Assembly (NCBI GenBank): GCA_003819755.1
Contig: RPQK01000220.1
Span: forward strand, 1 to 9,989
DNA length: 9,989 bases
Source: Acidobacteriota bacterium
GTDB lineage: Bacteria; Acidobacteriota; UBA6911; RPQK01
Direction of reading: 5' to 3'
Shown: piece after piece, positions 1 to 6,212 of the stretch
How the letters are laid out: each line of letters begins with the position of its first letter
Numbering within the stretch: the stretch's first letter is position 1
Made by a program: the position numbers and the translations under genes
Notes under the pieces: model-generated
What the model saw: the letters and a program-made list of their open reading frames with translations, nothing else
Told to the model about the DNA's origin: nothing
Database searches by the model: none

Positions 1-8
1 CCTCTTTC

Positions 9-44
9 CCGGGGGTGTCGCCTGGAAAACGGCTCCACCCCCGG
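9..44. repeat. Strong imperfect hairpin upstream of the kinase gene
   Basis: CCGGGGGTG at 9-17 is perfectly complementary to CACCCCCGG at 36-44. Inside it, GCC (20-22) pairs with GGC (31-33) across a 2x2 internal mismatch (TC/TC), leaving an 8-nt apical loop (TGGAAAAC). No T-run follows on either side, so it does not look like a classical intrinsic terminator. It may be an extragenic palindrome or the 3' stem of a gene that ends before the window. The rest of 1-127 shows only a GCTCGC direct repeat (85-90 and 95-100), and I see no gene there. Confidence 0.6.
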
Positions 45-127
45 CTACTCTCCTCTCGCGCCTCCGGCGTGAGGAAGCAGGCAGGCTCGCTAACGCTCGC
101 GCAAATCCCCGCCTCCTTCCCCTGGGC

Positions 128-133
128 TATAAT
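128..133 (+). promoter_or_regulatory. Candidate -10 box for the kinase-phosphatase operon
   Basis: A perfect TATAAT lies 14 nt before the ATG at 148. No recognisable -35 sits 16-18 bp upstream (the region reads ATCCCC), and there is no TG extension. If used, transcription would start near 140, leaving a leader of only about 8 nt. That fits the absence of a Shine-Dalgarno before the ATG. Confidence 0.5.
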
Positions 134-147
134 CTTTCTTAATCGTC

Positions 148-1818
148 ATGAATTACCGGTTCCCTGTCAGACGGCCGTCCGAGGCGTCGGAGGTCTCCGC
201 TCGTGCCTCGTCTGGACCGCTGTCGACTTTGCCTTCTGACTTTCTCGATTCGGCCGCGCGCCGCCTGGGTTGGTCTGCGCTGCTTTACGCGGGCGAATTC
301 GCCATCGCGTACACGGTCGTCCATCTGACGTACCTGGGCGGCTCAAGTCATTGGCTTTCACTGTTGGCCGTCAGTGTTGCGATACTGGTGTCAGTCCTCT
401 TGTACCTGGTGGTGCGCAGTCGTCGCTTTGACTCCTGTTGGCTCCTCGACGTCGGGCTCGGCTATTGGGTTTTCGGCGCCCTGTGTATCGACCTGACATA
501 CTACCTGGGAGTCCTTTCGAAAGGTTTGTCGTCCGCCGGGATTTCCTGGGTGTGCGTCTGGCTTGTCGTATACCCGCTGGTTGTTCCCAATAAGCCGCGA
601 AAGGTATTAATTGCGGCGATTGCGGCAGCGTCGATGGGCCCGCTCGCCTTTCTTGTCGCCTGGAAGGTGACGGGGGCCGATCTTCCCCGTGCGTTCCATT
701 TCGGTGGCGCCTTTGCTCCTTACTACCTGTGTGCGGCCCTTGCTTATGTAACCGCAAGAATCGTGCACCGTATGGGGATTGCCGTTCGCGAGGCGCGCGA
801 GATGGGGAGTTACAGACTGATTCGCAAACTGGGCAGCGGTGGTATGGGTGAGGTCTGGCTCGCGAAACACCGCCTTCTGACTCGGCCTGCCGCTGTGAAG
901 TTTGTTCCGATCGAGCGGGTCCTTCGCAATTCGGTCAGCACTGACACCGGCCAGGGACTTCTGACCCGTTTTGAGCGGGAAGCGCAAGCGACAGCCGCTC
1001 TACACTGCCCGCACACCATCGAATTGTACGACTTCGGCGTGACTGAGGATGGCACCCTCTATTACGCCATGGAGTACCTGGAGGGTCTCAGTGCAGAGTC
1101 ACTTGTAAAGCGGTTTGGCCCGGTCCCTCTCGACCGCACGGTCCATCTCCTGATGCAGGTTTGCGAGTCCCTGCAAGACGCCCATCACGCTGGACTGGTC
1201 CATCGCGACATAAAGCCGGGCAACATTTTCATCTGTCGTTACGGTCGCCGATATGATTTCGTCAAGGTTCTGGATTTCGGTCTCGTTAAAGGTCAAAACG
1301 AGTTGGCGCCCACGGATGATCGGTTAACCCAGGCAGGGACAATCACCGGCACTCCGGCCTACATGGCGCCCGAGTTAGCCCTCGGTCGGGCCGATGTTGA
1401 CGCCCGGGCCGACCTGTACTCGCTCGGCTGCACGGCCTACTGGCTCTTGACGGGTCGTACCGTTTTTACCGGGACGACGGGCATGGAGGTGATCATGCAG
1501 CAGGTCCACGAACTTCCGGCGCCGCCCTCGGCGGTGACCGGCGCGCCCATTCCGCCCGATCTTGAAGACCTGATCATGAAGTGCCTCGAAAAGGATCCGG
1601 ACAAGCGGATCCAATCGGCTGAAGAGGTGGCGCAGCGCCTATCCCGTATTCCGCTGGATAACCCTTGGGCCTCGGAGCAGGCGGAGGCTTGGTGGCAAGA
1701 GCACCAGCCGGTGGCAACCGCGCCGGAGGACGACGCAGTCAGCAGCTTTGAGGAAACGGCCTACTCGCCCCGCAGTCACGCCACGGCCTTTCAAGTCTTG
1801 ACCCAGCGTGGTCGTTAG
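148..1818 (+). CDS. Membrane-anchored Ser/Thr protein kinase (PknB-like catalytic domain, six N-terminal TM helices)
   Basis: Hanks-type kinase of 556 aa that should phosphorylate Ser/Thr on target proteins at the inner membrane. Residues 1-40 are a polar leader. Hydrophobic segments at about 42-63, 69-89, 98-121, 131-147, 152-172 and 187-206 predict six helices, placing both ends in the cytoplasm. The kinase domain runs from about 222 to 495: glycine loop GSGGMGEV (229-236), ATP-binding Lys251, probable alpha-C Glu278, catalytic loop HRDIKPGN (352-359, Asp354), DFG (376-378), activation segment with T394, T398 and T400, then GTPAYMAPE (401-409), and a late Arg487. All catalytic residues are present, so it should be active. 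The tail (496-556) is acidic, Ser/Thr-rich and unassigned. ATG148 is the first start after an in-frame TAA at 130. No PASTA or other known sensor is visible; the helical bundle may be the sensor. The phosphatase gene follows 14 nt downstream. Confidence 0.95.
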   Translation: MNYRFPVRRPSEASEVSARASSGPLSTLPSDFLDSAARRLGWSALLYAGEFAIAYTVVHLTYLGGSSHWLSLLAVSVAILVSVLLYLVVRSRRFDSCWLLDVGLGYWVFGALCIDLTYYLGVLSKGLSSAGISWVCVWLVVYPLVVPNKPRKVLIAAIAAASMGPLAFLVAWKVTGADLPRAFHFGGAFAPYYLCAALAYVTARIVHRMGIAVREAREMGSYRLIRKLGSGGMGEVWLAKHRLLTRPAAVKFVPIERVLRNSVSTDTGQGLLTRFEREAQATAALHCPHTIELYDFGVTEDGTLYYAMEYLEGLSAESLVKRFGPVPLDRTVHLLMQVCESLQDAHHAGLVHRDIKPGNIFICRYGRRYDFVKVLDFGLVKGQNELAPTDDRLTQAGTITGTPAYMAPELALGRADVDARADLYSLGCTAYWLLTGRTVFTGTTGMEVIMQQVHELPAPPSAVTGAPIPPDLEDLIMKCLEKDPDKRIQSAEEVAQRLSRIPLDNPWASEQAEAWWQEHQPVATAPEDDAVSSFEETAYSPRSHATAFQVLTQRGR

Positions 1819-1832
1819 CCCATCTTAAAGCA

Positions 1833-2579
1833 ATGGGCCTGAATACCTTGCGGGCACTGTTCCTCCGCGCTACCGGCCGACTTCTCTCGCACGAACCGGT
1901 TGTTCTGATCACTATTCTCTTGATTATCCTCGGCATATGGCTTTTCGTGGGGGTGACGGAAGAGGTTATCGAGGCCGACACGCAGGAACTGGATGAGCGA
2001 GTCCTGCTCGCTTTGCGGGCATCGGGCCATCTCGAGGACCCGATCGGGCCGCCGTGGCTGGAGCGGATGGCCGCCGAGGTCACGGCGCTCGGAGGCATCG
2101 GTCCGCTAAGCCTGTTTACGATGGCTGTCGCCGGGTTCCTGTGGCTGAACCGCAAGCGCGCCATGTTGCTGCTGGTCCTGATATCTGTCGGCGGGGGTGC
2201 TTGCGTCAGCTTTGGGCTGAAGCAGTTGATAGGCCGCCCGCGTCCCTCCGCTGTCCCGCATCTGACCGTCGTTTCGAGCGCCAGTTTCCCGAGTGGTCAC
2301 GCGTTCCTTTCAGCGGTCGTCTACCTGACCGTGGGTATTTTGCTTGCCGCCACCCTTGGGCGCAGGCGGCTCAAGCTGTACATCCTCTTCGTGGCGATCC
2401 TGCTCACCTTCTTGATCGGTATCAGCCGGGTCTATCTGGGCGTTCACTATCCGACCGATGTGTTGGGAGGTTGGACCGGAGGCCTGGTATGGGCCCTCTC
2501 CTGCTGGGTGGTGGCCCGCCGGCTGCAAAAGCGGGGCGCAGTGGAAGCCGAAGAAGATCCGTCGCCCGAGGGAGAATAG
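1833..2579 (+). CDS. PAP2-family (type 2 phosphatidic acid phosphatase) membrane phosphatase
   Basis: Integral membrane phosphatase of 248 aa. It carries the complete three-part PAP2 signature: K130-x6-R137-P138, P153-S154-G155-H156, and S198-R199-x5-H205-x3-D209. In this family the two His residues and the Asp form the phosphohistidine catalytic centre. Hydrophobic segments at about 22-41, 87-105, 110-127, 158-175, 181-199 and 212-228 give the usual six-helix topology. Substrates in the family are phosphatidic acid, phosphatidylglycerophosphate or undecaprenyl diphosphate; the sequence does not say which. The charged C-terminal tail (229-248) has no catalytic motif. The gene starts 14 nt after the kinase stop with only a weak AAAG upstream, so translational coupling in a shared transcript is likely. 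Whether it acts with the kinase is unknown, since PAP2 enzymes are lipid rather than protein phosphatases. Confidence 0.93.
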   Translation: MGLNTLRALFLRATGRLLSHEPVVLITILLIILGIWLFVGVTEEVIEADTQELDERVLLALRASGHLEDPIGPPWLERMAAEVTALGGIGPLSLFTMAVAGFLWLNRKRAMLLLVLISVGGGACVSFGLKQLIGRPRPSAVPHLTVVSSASFPSGHAFLSAVVYLTVGILLAATLGRRRLKLYILFVAILLTFLIGISRVYLGVHYPTDVLGGWTGGLVWALSCWVVARRLQKRGAVEAEEDPSPEGE

Positions 2580-2591
2580 AGCCTTCGCTTG

Positions 2592-2629
2592 TGCCCCTTG
2601 CGGGGCATAGGCGCTCAAAGCATAAGCGC
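2592..2629. repeat. Two small hairpins between convergent genes
   Basis: TGCCCC (2592-2597) and GGGGCA (2602-2607) form a 6-bp stem with a TTGC loop. GCGCT (2611-2615) and AGCGC (2625-2629) form a second 5-bp stem. They sit between the PAP2 gene end (2579) and the RpiB gene end (2673), where a bidirectional terminator would be expected. Neither stem is followed by a T-tract on either strand, so a terminator role is only a possibility. Nothing else is visible in this 93-bp gap. Confidence 0.3.
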
Positions 2630-2672
2630 TAACTTAACTGTAGGAGGCACTCGGTGGAGTTTTCCGTGCCCG

Positions 2673-3209
2673 CTACCGTCTCTCCATTTCATCCAGCTTT
2701 CGGACGCGTCTTCGAAATTCCTCGTCCGTGCTGAACTTCGCCTCAAGAAAAGCCTTCAGGACTTCTTCGGCCAGCTTGATGCCTATGATCCAGGCGCCGA
2801 TGCAGACCACGTTCACGTCATCGTGCTCGACCGACTGGTGAGCTGAAAAAGTGTCATGGCACAGAGCCGCCCGGATCCCGGGGACTTTGTTGGCCGCGAT
2901 GCACGCGCCCACTCCGGTCCCGCATACCATGATCCCTCGCTGAGCCCGGCCGGTCAGGACCTCCTCACACACCTTCTTCGCGATATCGGGAAAATCAACC
3001 GGCGCGGGCGTGAAGGTGCCGCAGTCCTTCACGGTGTTTCCCCAGGATTTCAGCAGCTCGATGACCGGGCCTTTCATCGGGAATCCGGCGTGATCCGCGC
3101 CGATCGCGAGCTTCATTCCTTCTGTTGGCGCCGCAGTCGATCCGACGGCCAATGGCACAGTCGCCAGAGTGCCGATAAAATCTCTTCGTTCAAGCCGTTC
3201 TTCTGACAT
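2673..3209 (-). CDS. rpiB: RpiB/LacAB-family sugar-phosphate isomerase with a twin-arginine leader
   Basis: 178-aa protein whose residues 32-178 match the usual length of RpiB (about 150 aa), which interconverts ribose 5-phosphate and ribulose 5-phosphate; relatives act on galactose 6-phosphate or other aldoses. Visible family features are the N-terminal GADHAG (Asp39, His40), the CGTG loop with probable catalytic Cys96, the AANK segment (105-108), and His129 in an HDD replacing the usual HND. Residues 1-31 are an added leader: ERRDFIG (twin Arg at 8-9), a hydrophobic stretch at about 12-23, then STAA, a plausible cleavage site. Translation from the leader ATG is favoured because AGGGAGG lies 4 nt upstream (3214-3220), whereas internal Met32 has AAGG almost touching it. 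The gene follows the ADP-ribosylglycohydrolase gene by 15 nt. Export of an RpiB-fold enzyme is unusual, so the true substrate may not be ribose 5-phosphate. Confidence 0.88.
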   Translation of the reverse strand: MSEERLERRDFIGTLATVPLAVGSTAAPTEGMKLAIGADHAGFPMKGPVIELLKSWGNTVKDCGTFTPAPVDFPDIAKKVCEEVLTGRAQRGIMVCGTGVGACIAANKVPGIRAALCHDTFSAHQSVEHDDVNVVCIGAWIIGIKLAEEVLKAFLEAKFSTDEEFRRRVRKLDEMERR

Positions 3210-3213
3210 TCGT

Positions 3214-3220
3214 CCTCCCT
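3214..3220 (-). promoter_or_regulatory. Shine-Dalgarno that selects the leader-bearing start of the RpiB-like gene
   Basis: On the minus strand AGGGAGG is followed by ACGA and then ATG (3209). This strong site supports initiation at the codon that includes the twin-arginine leader, rather than at Met32, where typical cytosolic RpiB proteins begin. It lies between the upstream stop (3225-3227) and this start. Confidence 0.75.
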
Positions 3221-3224
3221 CGAA

Positions 3225-4397
3225 TCAGGCCGGGAGCATCAGCTCGGCATAGGCTTTCGCTTCCGTCAGACGAGATCGAAAGGCCTCGTACAAGCCATCG
3301 GCTGATTCCCGAAGCGTTCTTTGCGAGTTGGTGTAGACGTTCAAGGTGGTGGCATAATCGAGCTGCCTTATCCACTCCTCGGGAACCGAGCCAGCGCCGG
3401 TCAGCGCGCCTGAAATACCGCCGGCCACGGCGGTTACGCAGTCCGTGTCTCGCCCCATGTTCACGCCTGCGATGATGGCTTCCTTCAGGTTTCCGCCAAC
3501 CATGCGAAAAATGCACACGGCCTTGGTGACGACTTCGTTGGCATAGGAAAACGCATAGGGCATCCCGGTACCGCTGTACACAGAGTCGAATGCTTTTCGA
3601 AGCTCCCGCACGTTCTTGCAGTCAGCCGTGCGTTTGAGCCCGTTCTTGATCTCGCCCGTCACTTTCGGGTCGCAGTGTTCGAGAATTGCGCCAACCACGC
3701 TTTCCACCGTCGCCGCTGGGGTTGTGGCGGCGGCGATGGCGGCGGTGGTGACCGCAGCCCACTGGAGTCCGCGGCTATTGGTCGTCTGGTACAGCTGGCC
3801 AACCTCAAACACGTCCGCGATGGCAGTCGGCACGTCACCGGCGTTGATCAAACCGAGCGGATGACAGGAACGAGCCATGGAAACGAGGCCTGCGTAATCG
3901 CAGTAGCGCCCCAGGTCCCGTGCGGGAATCCCGCTCTTTGCCATGGCTAATAGCGTTGCCTCGAAGGGCTCCGACACTTTCCCGGCCGATTCGGGTTTGA
4001 TGTCTCGCAGCCAGACGCTCCGCACGTCTTCAGCATTGACCCGATCCTTCTTCTCGATGATGGCCGTGATCATCAGCTTCTGCCGTTCGACCCCGTCCTC
4101 GGTCGTCCCGGGTTCCCGTTTCCAGCCGTTCCGGTAGTGCTCATACGGCAACAGGCGGTCGAGGAGCCCGTGTTCCTTCTCGATTCGCTCATAGAGCCAA
4201 CCTTCCACCGGGGCACCCATGGAGGAGCCGACGTGACAGCCGACTATGCAGCCGAAGAACTTGTCGCGCAGCTTGGGCTGGGTACCACCAACGGGTGACG
4301 GGGCAGCGCCCGAACAGGCCATGGCCGGCGCGCGCGTTCCTGCTGCGGCGCAAAGGCCGGCTAACGAGAGACCTTGAACAAACTCTCTCCGCTTCAT
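3225..4397 (-). CDS. ADP-ribosylglycohydrolase-family protein with a twin-arginine leader
   Basis: 390-aa all-helical hydrolase of the ADP-ribosylglycohydrolase (DraG/crystallin J1) fold; known members cleave ADP-ribose or related N-/O-glycosidic bonds using a binuclear metal centre. The fold opens at FFGCIVGCHVGSSMGAPVEG (47-66), with GTTEDG (97-102) where DraG-like proteins usually have TDDT, and closes with GRDTD (315-319) and a Gly/Ala-rich helix (325-335). The leader MKRREFVQGLSLAGLCAAAG followed by APAMACSG fits a Tat signal, with Cys28 a weak possible lipobox. I chose ATG at 4397 because GGAGGGAGGG lies 4 nt upstream; an in-frame ATG at 4427 would add 10 residues without a comparable site and would bury the signal. 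It is first in an operon with the RpiB-like gene. The altered first metal motif means activity on ADP-ribose is uncertain; another glycosyl substrate is equally possible. Confidence 0.88.
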   Translation of the reverse strand: MKRREFVQGLSLAGLCAAAGTRAPAMACSGAAPSPVGGTQPKLRDKFFGCIVGCHVGSSMGAPVEGWLYERIEKEHGLLDRLLPYEHYRNGWKREPGTTEDGVERQKLMITAIIEKKDRVNAEDVRSVWLRDIKPESAGKVSEPFEATLLAMAKSGIPARDLGRYCDYAGLVSMARSCHPLGLINAGDVPTAIADVFEVGQLYQTTNSRGLQWAAVTTAAIAAATTPAATVESVVGAILEHCDPKVTGEIKNGLKRTADCKNVRELRKAFDSVYSGTGMPYAFSYANEVVTKAVCIFRMVGGNLKEAIIAGVNMGRDTDCVTAVAGGISGALTGAGSVPEEWIRQLDYATTLNVYTNSQRTLRESADGLYEAFRSRLTEAKAYAELMLPA

Positions 4398-4401
4398 GTT
4401 T

Positions 4402-4411
4402 CCCTCCCTCC
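4402..4411 (-). promoter_or_regulatory. Shine-Dalgarno that fixes the start of the ADP-ribosylglycohydrolase gene
   Basis: GGAGGGAGGG on the minus strand sits 4 nt before the ATG at 4397. This is the best ribosome site in the region and rules against the in-frame ATG 30 nt further upstream. Confidence 0.75.
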
Positions 4412-4434
4412 GAGTGAGTAAATCCACGTTGGCA

Positions 4435-4465
4435 AGTATACGAGCCGTCAGAGACCAAGACTCAA
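4435..4465 (-). promoter_or_regulatory. Candidate promoter for the ADP-ribosylglycohydrolase/RpiB operon
   Basis: On the minus strand TATACT (4435-4440) matches the -10 consensus at 5 of 6 positions. TTGAGT (4460-4465) is a possible -35 at a long 19-bp spacing; GAGTCT at 17 bp is the alternative. The predicted leader is about 31 nt and includes the strong Shine-Dalgarno. It lies back to back with the promoter of the divergent metallohydrolase gene. Confidence 0.45.
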
Positions 4466-4520
4466 GGTATTTCTCATGCCAGGAGAAAACCGTTGGTGGG
4501 GCACTCCAAAAAGACGGGCG

Positions 4521-4550
4521 TTGACACCTCTCACGATGCCCGGTTAGTCT
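4521..4550 (+). promoter_or_regulatory. Candidate promoter for the CehA/McbA metallohydrolase gene
   Basis: A perfect TTGACA (4521-4526) is followed at 18 bp by TAGTCT (4545-4550), which matches the -10 consensus at only 3 of 6 positions. The strong -35 and weak -10 would suit an activator-dependent promoter or a non-housekeeping sigma factor. The ATG lies 27 nt further on, with the Shine-Dalgarno in between. Confidence 0.4.
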
Positions 4551-4562
4551 GCCGTGACGCGC

Positions 4563-4570
4563 AGAAGGAG
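4563..4570 (+). promoter_or_regulatory. Shine-Dalgarno of the metallohydrolase gene
   Basis: AGAAGGAG with a 7-nt spacer before ATG 4578. It selects this start over the in-frame ATG at 4554, which would put several Arg residues ahead of an otherwise standard signal peptide. Confidence 0.8.
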
Positions 4571-4577
4571 ATCCAAG

Positions 4578-6170
4578 ATGAGGAAACTATTCCGGGTACT
4601 GACGGGCAGCTTGGTCTTGGGTCTTCTAATTCAACCCGCCATGGCAGGTACGCGGTTGGAAGGTCGCGTCATCGACGATGCGAGCGGCGCCCCGGTGGCC
4701 GCCCGAATCTCGGTGAACGACACTAACGGGAAGTTCCTGGAAATCGAAGGCAAGCACGAGCACGTGCAGCAGCTGAACAAGCGTTGGTGCTACCTCGACG
4801 GTTCCTTTTCCGTAACTCTTCCCAGCTCCGGGGCGACCATCGATATTCGGAGAGGACTGGAAACCCGGCCCCTATCAGAGAAGATCCCCGCTCAGACGGC
4901 AGACCAGTCAGTCTCGAAAACCTTCCGCCTCCGACGCTGGATCGACATGCGGGCGAAAGGATACATGTGCGGCGATCTCCACGCGCATCTCCCGGCGCTC
5001 GCCAATGCTGCCGTGCAGATGAGGGCCGAGGATCTGCACGCACTGAATCTGTTGATTCTGGGCGGACTCCCCCTGCCCAACGACGGTTCCTTCAAAGGCC
5101 GTCTTGACGACCGTTCGGGGCCGGACTGCCAAATCTACCTGGGACAGGAAGTGATCGATTGGCACCTGGGACACCTGACCATGACCGGTTTGAAAAGCCT
5201 GGTCCCCGGCTATCCGGCGCCCGGCGGCACTCTGGAGTATTGGCTCAGTAATCCTCACCTCGACATTCTGCGCGCCGCCCGGGCTGCTCGTGAGCAGAAG
5301 GCGCTGGTTTCCTGGGCTCACTTCGAGAACCTGCCGGGTGCCGTCTCGCCGGTGGCTGTGGCGCTCGGGCTCCTGGATGCGATCGAGTTGCCCACGTGGT
5401 CCGACCCGATGCAACTCCCGGCACACCTGACACCTTGGGACAACTCCGGCATGCCGCTTGCCGAATTCACGCCTATGCGCGGAGTCGATCTTTACTACCA
5501 GTTCCTGAACGCCGGTTTTCGGCTTCCACTCGCTGCCGGGACAGACAAATCAGGTGAGGATATCCCGGTCGGCAGCAACCGCATCTACGTTCCAACAAAG
5601 GGAAAAGTTGACTATGCCGAGTGGCTGGCGGGGATCCGGGCGGGGACAGGATTCTCGACCAACGGACCGGTCCTGGAATTCGACGTTGAAGGGCACGTTC
5701 CGGGCGAGGCGGTCCCATTCGAGGGAACCAGGAAGGTCAAAGCGCGTGTCACCGCGCGATCAATCCTTCCATTCACGACGCTGGAAATCGTGATGAATGG
5801 CCGTCCAGTGGGTCACAAGCTGGTCCTGGTTCAGAACAACCCCCCGGTCGACGGAGTCTACAGCATGCAGATCGAGGCTACGGTCAACCTCTCACAGAGC
5901 AGTTGGCTTGCGGCCCGAGCGTTCGCGAATCCCGACATCACCCCGCGCCTCCTCCCTCGGGAATCTTCGGTCTTCTCCCACACGAGCCCGGTCTATTTCC
6001 TTAAGGACGGGCGCAAGGTTCGGGACGAAGCGTCGATCGTATACCTGCGCAAGTACGTGAAAGGCCTGCTTTACTGGCTGGCTACCAAGCCGGCCTTTTC
6101 CAGGGAAGAAGACCGAGTCGCGCTCGAGCGCGATGCCGAGCAGGCGCGCCGGCACTACGAGGGGCTGTAA
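4578..6170 (+). CDS. Secreted CehA/McbA-family metallohydrolase (PHP fold)
   Basis: 530-aa exported metal-dependent hydrolase. A Sec signal peptide (1-23, hydrophobic 7-19, cleavage after AMA) precedes a beta-rich domain (about 24-125) resembling a carboxypeptidase-regulatory fold (LEGRVIDDASGAPVAARI). The PHP-like domain follows with DLHAH (Asp133, His135, His137), His199, SWAHFE (His248) and AGTD (Asp323). The block at about 305-366 is diagnostic of the CehA/McbA group: YYQFLNAGFRLPLAAGTD, then PVGSNRIYV, then GIRAGTGFSTNGP. A C-terminal beta domain (about 367-475) and a helical tail complete it. Named members act on carbamate esters or amides (CehA is a carbaryl hydrolase), but most relatives are uncharacterised, so the substrate here is unknown. 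It is divergent from the ADP-ribosylglycohydrolase operon, with a 180-bp promoter region between them, and convergent with the S9 peptidase gene. The 42-bp gap downstream holds a perfect 10-bp repeat (GGGGAATCAC at 6172-6181 and 6184-6193) and no clear terminator. Confidence 0.85.
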   Translation: MRKLFRVLTGSLVLGLLIQPAMAGTRLEGRVIDDASGAPVAARISVNDTNGKFLEIEGKHEHVQQLNKRWCYLDGSFSVTLPSSGATIDIRRGLETRPLSEKIPAQTADQSVSKTFRLRRWIDMRAKGYMCGDLHAHLPALANAAVQMRAEDLHALNLLILGGLPLPNDGSFKGRLDDRSGPDCQIYLGQEVIDWHLGHLTMTGLKSLVPGYPAPGGTLEYWLSNPHLDILRAARAAREQKALVSWAHFENLPGAVSPVAVALGLLDAIELPTWSDPMQLPAHLTPWDNSGMPLAEFTPMRGVDLYYQFLNAGFRLPLAAGTDKSGEDIPVGSNRIYVPTKGKVDYAEWLAGIRAGTGFSTNGPVLEFDVEGHVPGEAVPFEGTRKVKARVTARSILPFTTLEIVMNGRPVGHKLVLVQNNPPVDGVYSMQIEATVNLSQSSWLAARAFANPDITPRLLPRESSVFSHTSPVYFLKDGRKVRDEASIVYLRKYVKGLLYWLATKPAFSREEDRVALERDAEQARRHYEGL

Positions 6171-6212
6171 GGGGGAATCACGCGGGGAATCACTGTCCCT
6201 CCACGGACGGCT

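Noticed and set aside
85..100. GCTCGC-TAAC-GCTCGC direct repeat upstream of the kinase
   Set aside because: Short GC-rich motif that could arise by chance or belong to a common intergenic repeat; no function can be argued from one copy.
2592..2629. Intrinsic terminator between convergent genes
   Set aside because: Stems are short (6 and 5 bp) and have no T-tract on either strand; kept only as small inverted repeats.
2054..2632. 192-codon open frame on the + strand inside the PAP2 gene
   Set aside because: An out-of-frame shadow of a gene with all PAP2 motifs; its own translation is Arg/Gly/Pro-rich with no domain.
2641..2671. GGCAC/GTGCC stem after the RpiB-like gene
   Set aside because: Only 5 bp with a 15-nt loop and no following T-run on the minus strand; within chance expectation.
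6172..6193. GGGGAATCAC 10-bp direct repeat between convergent genes
   Set aside because: Perfect but only two copies, in a 42-bp gap with no promoter to regulate; noted under the metallohydrolase entry only.
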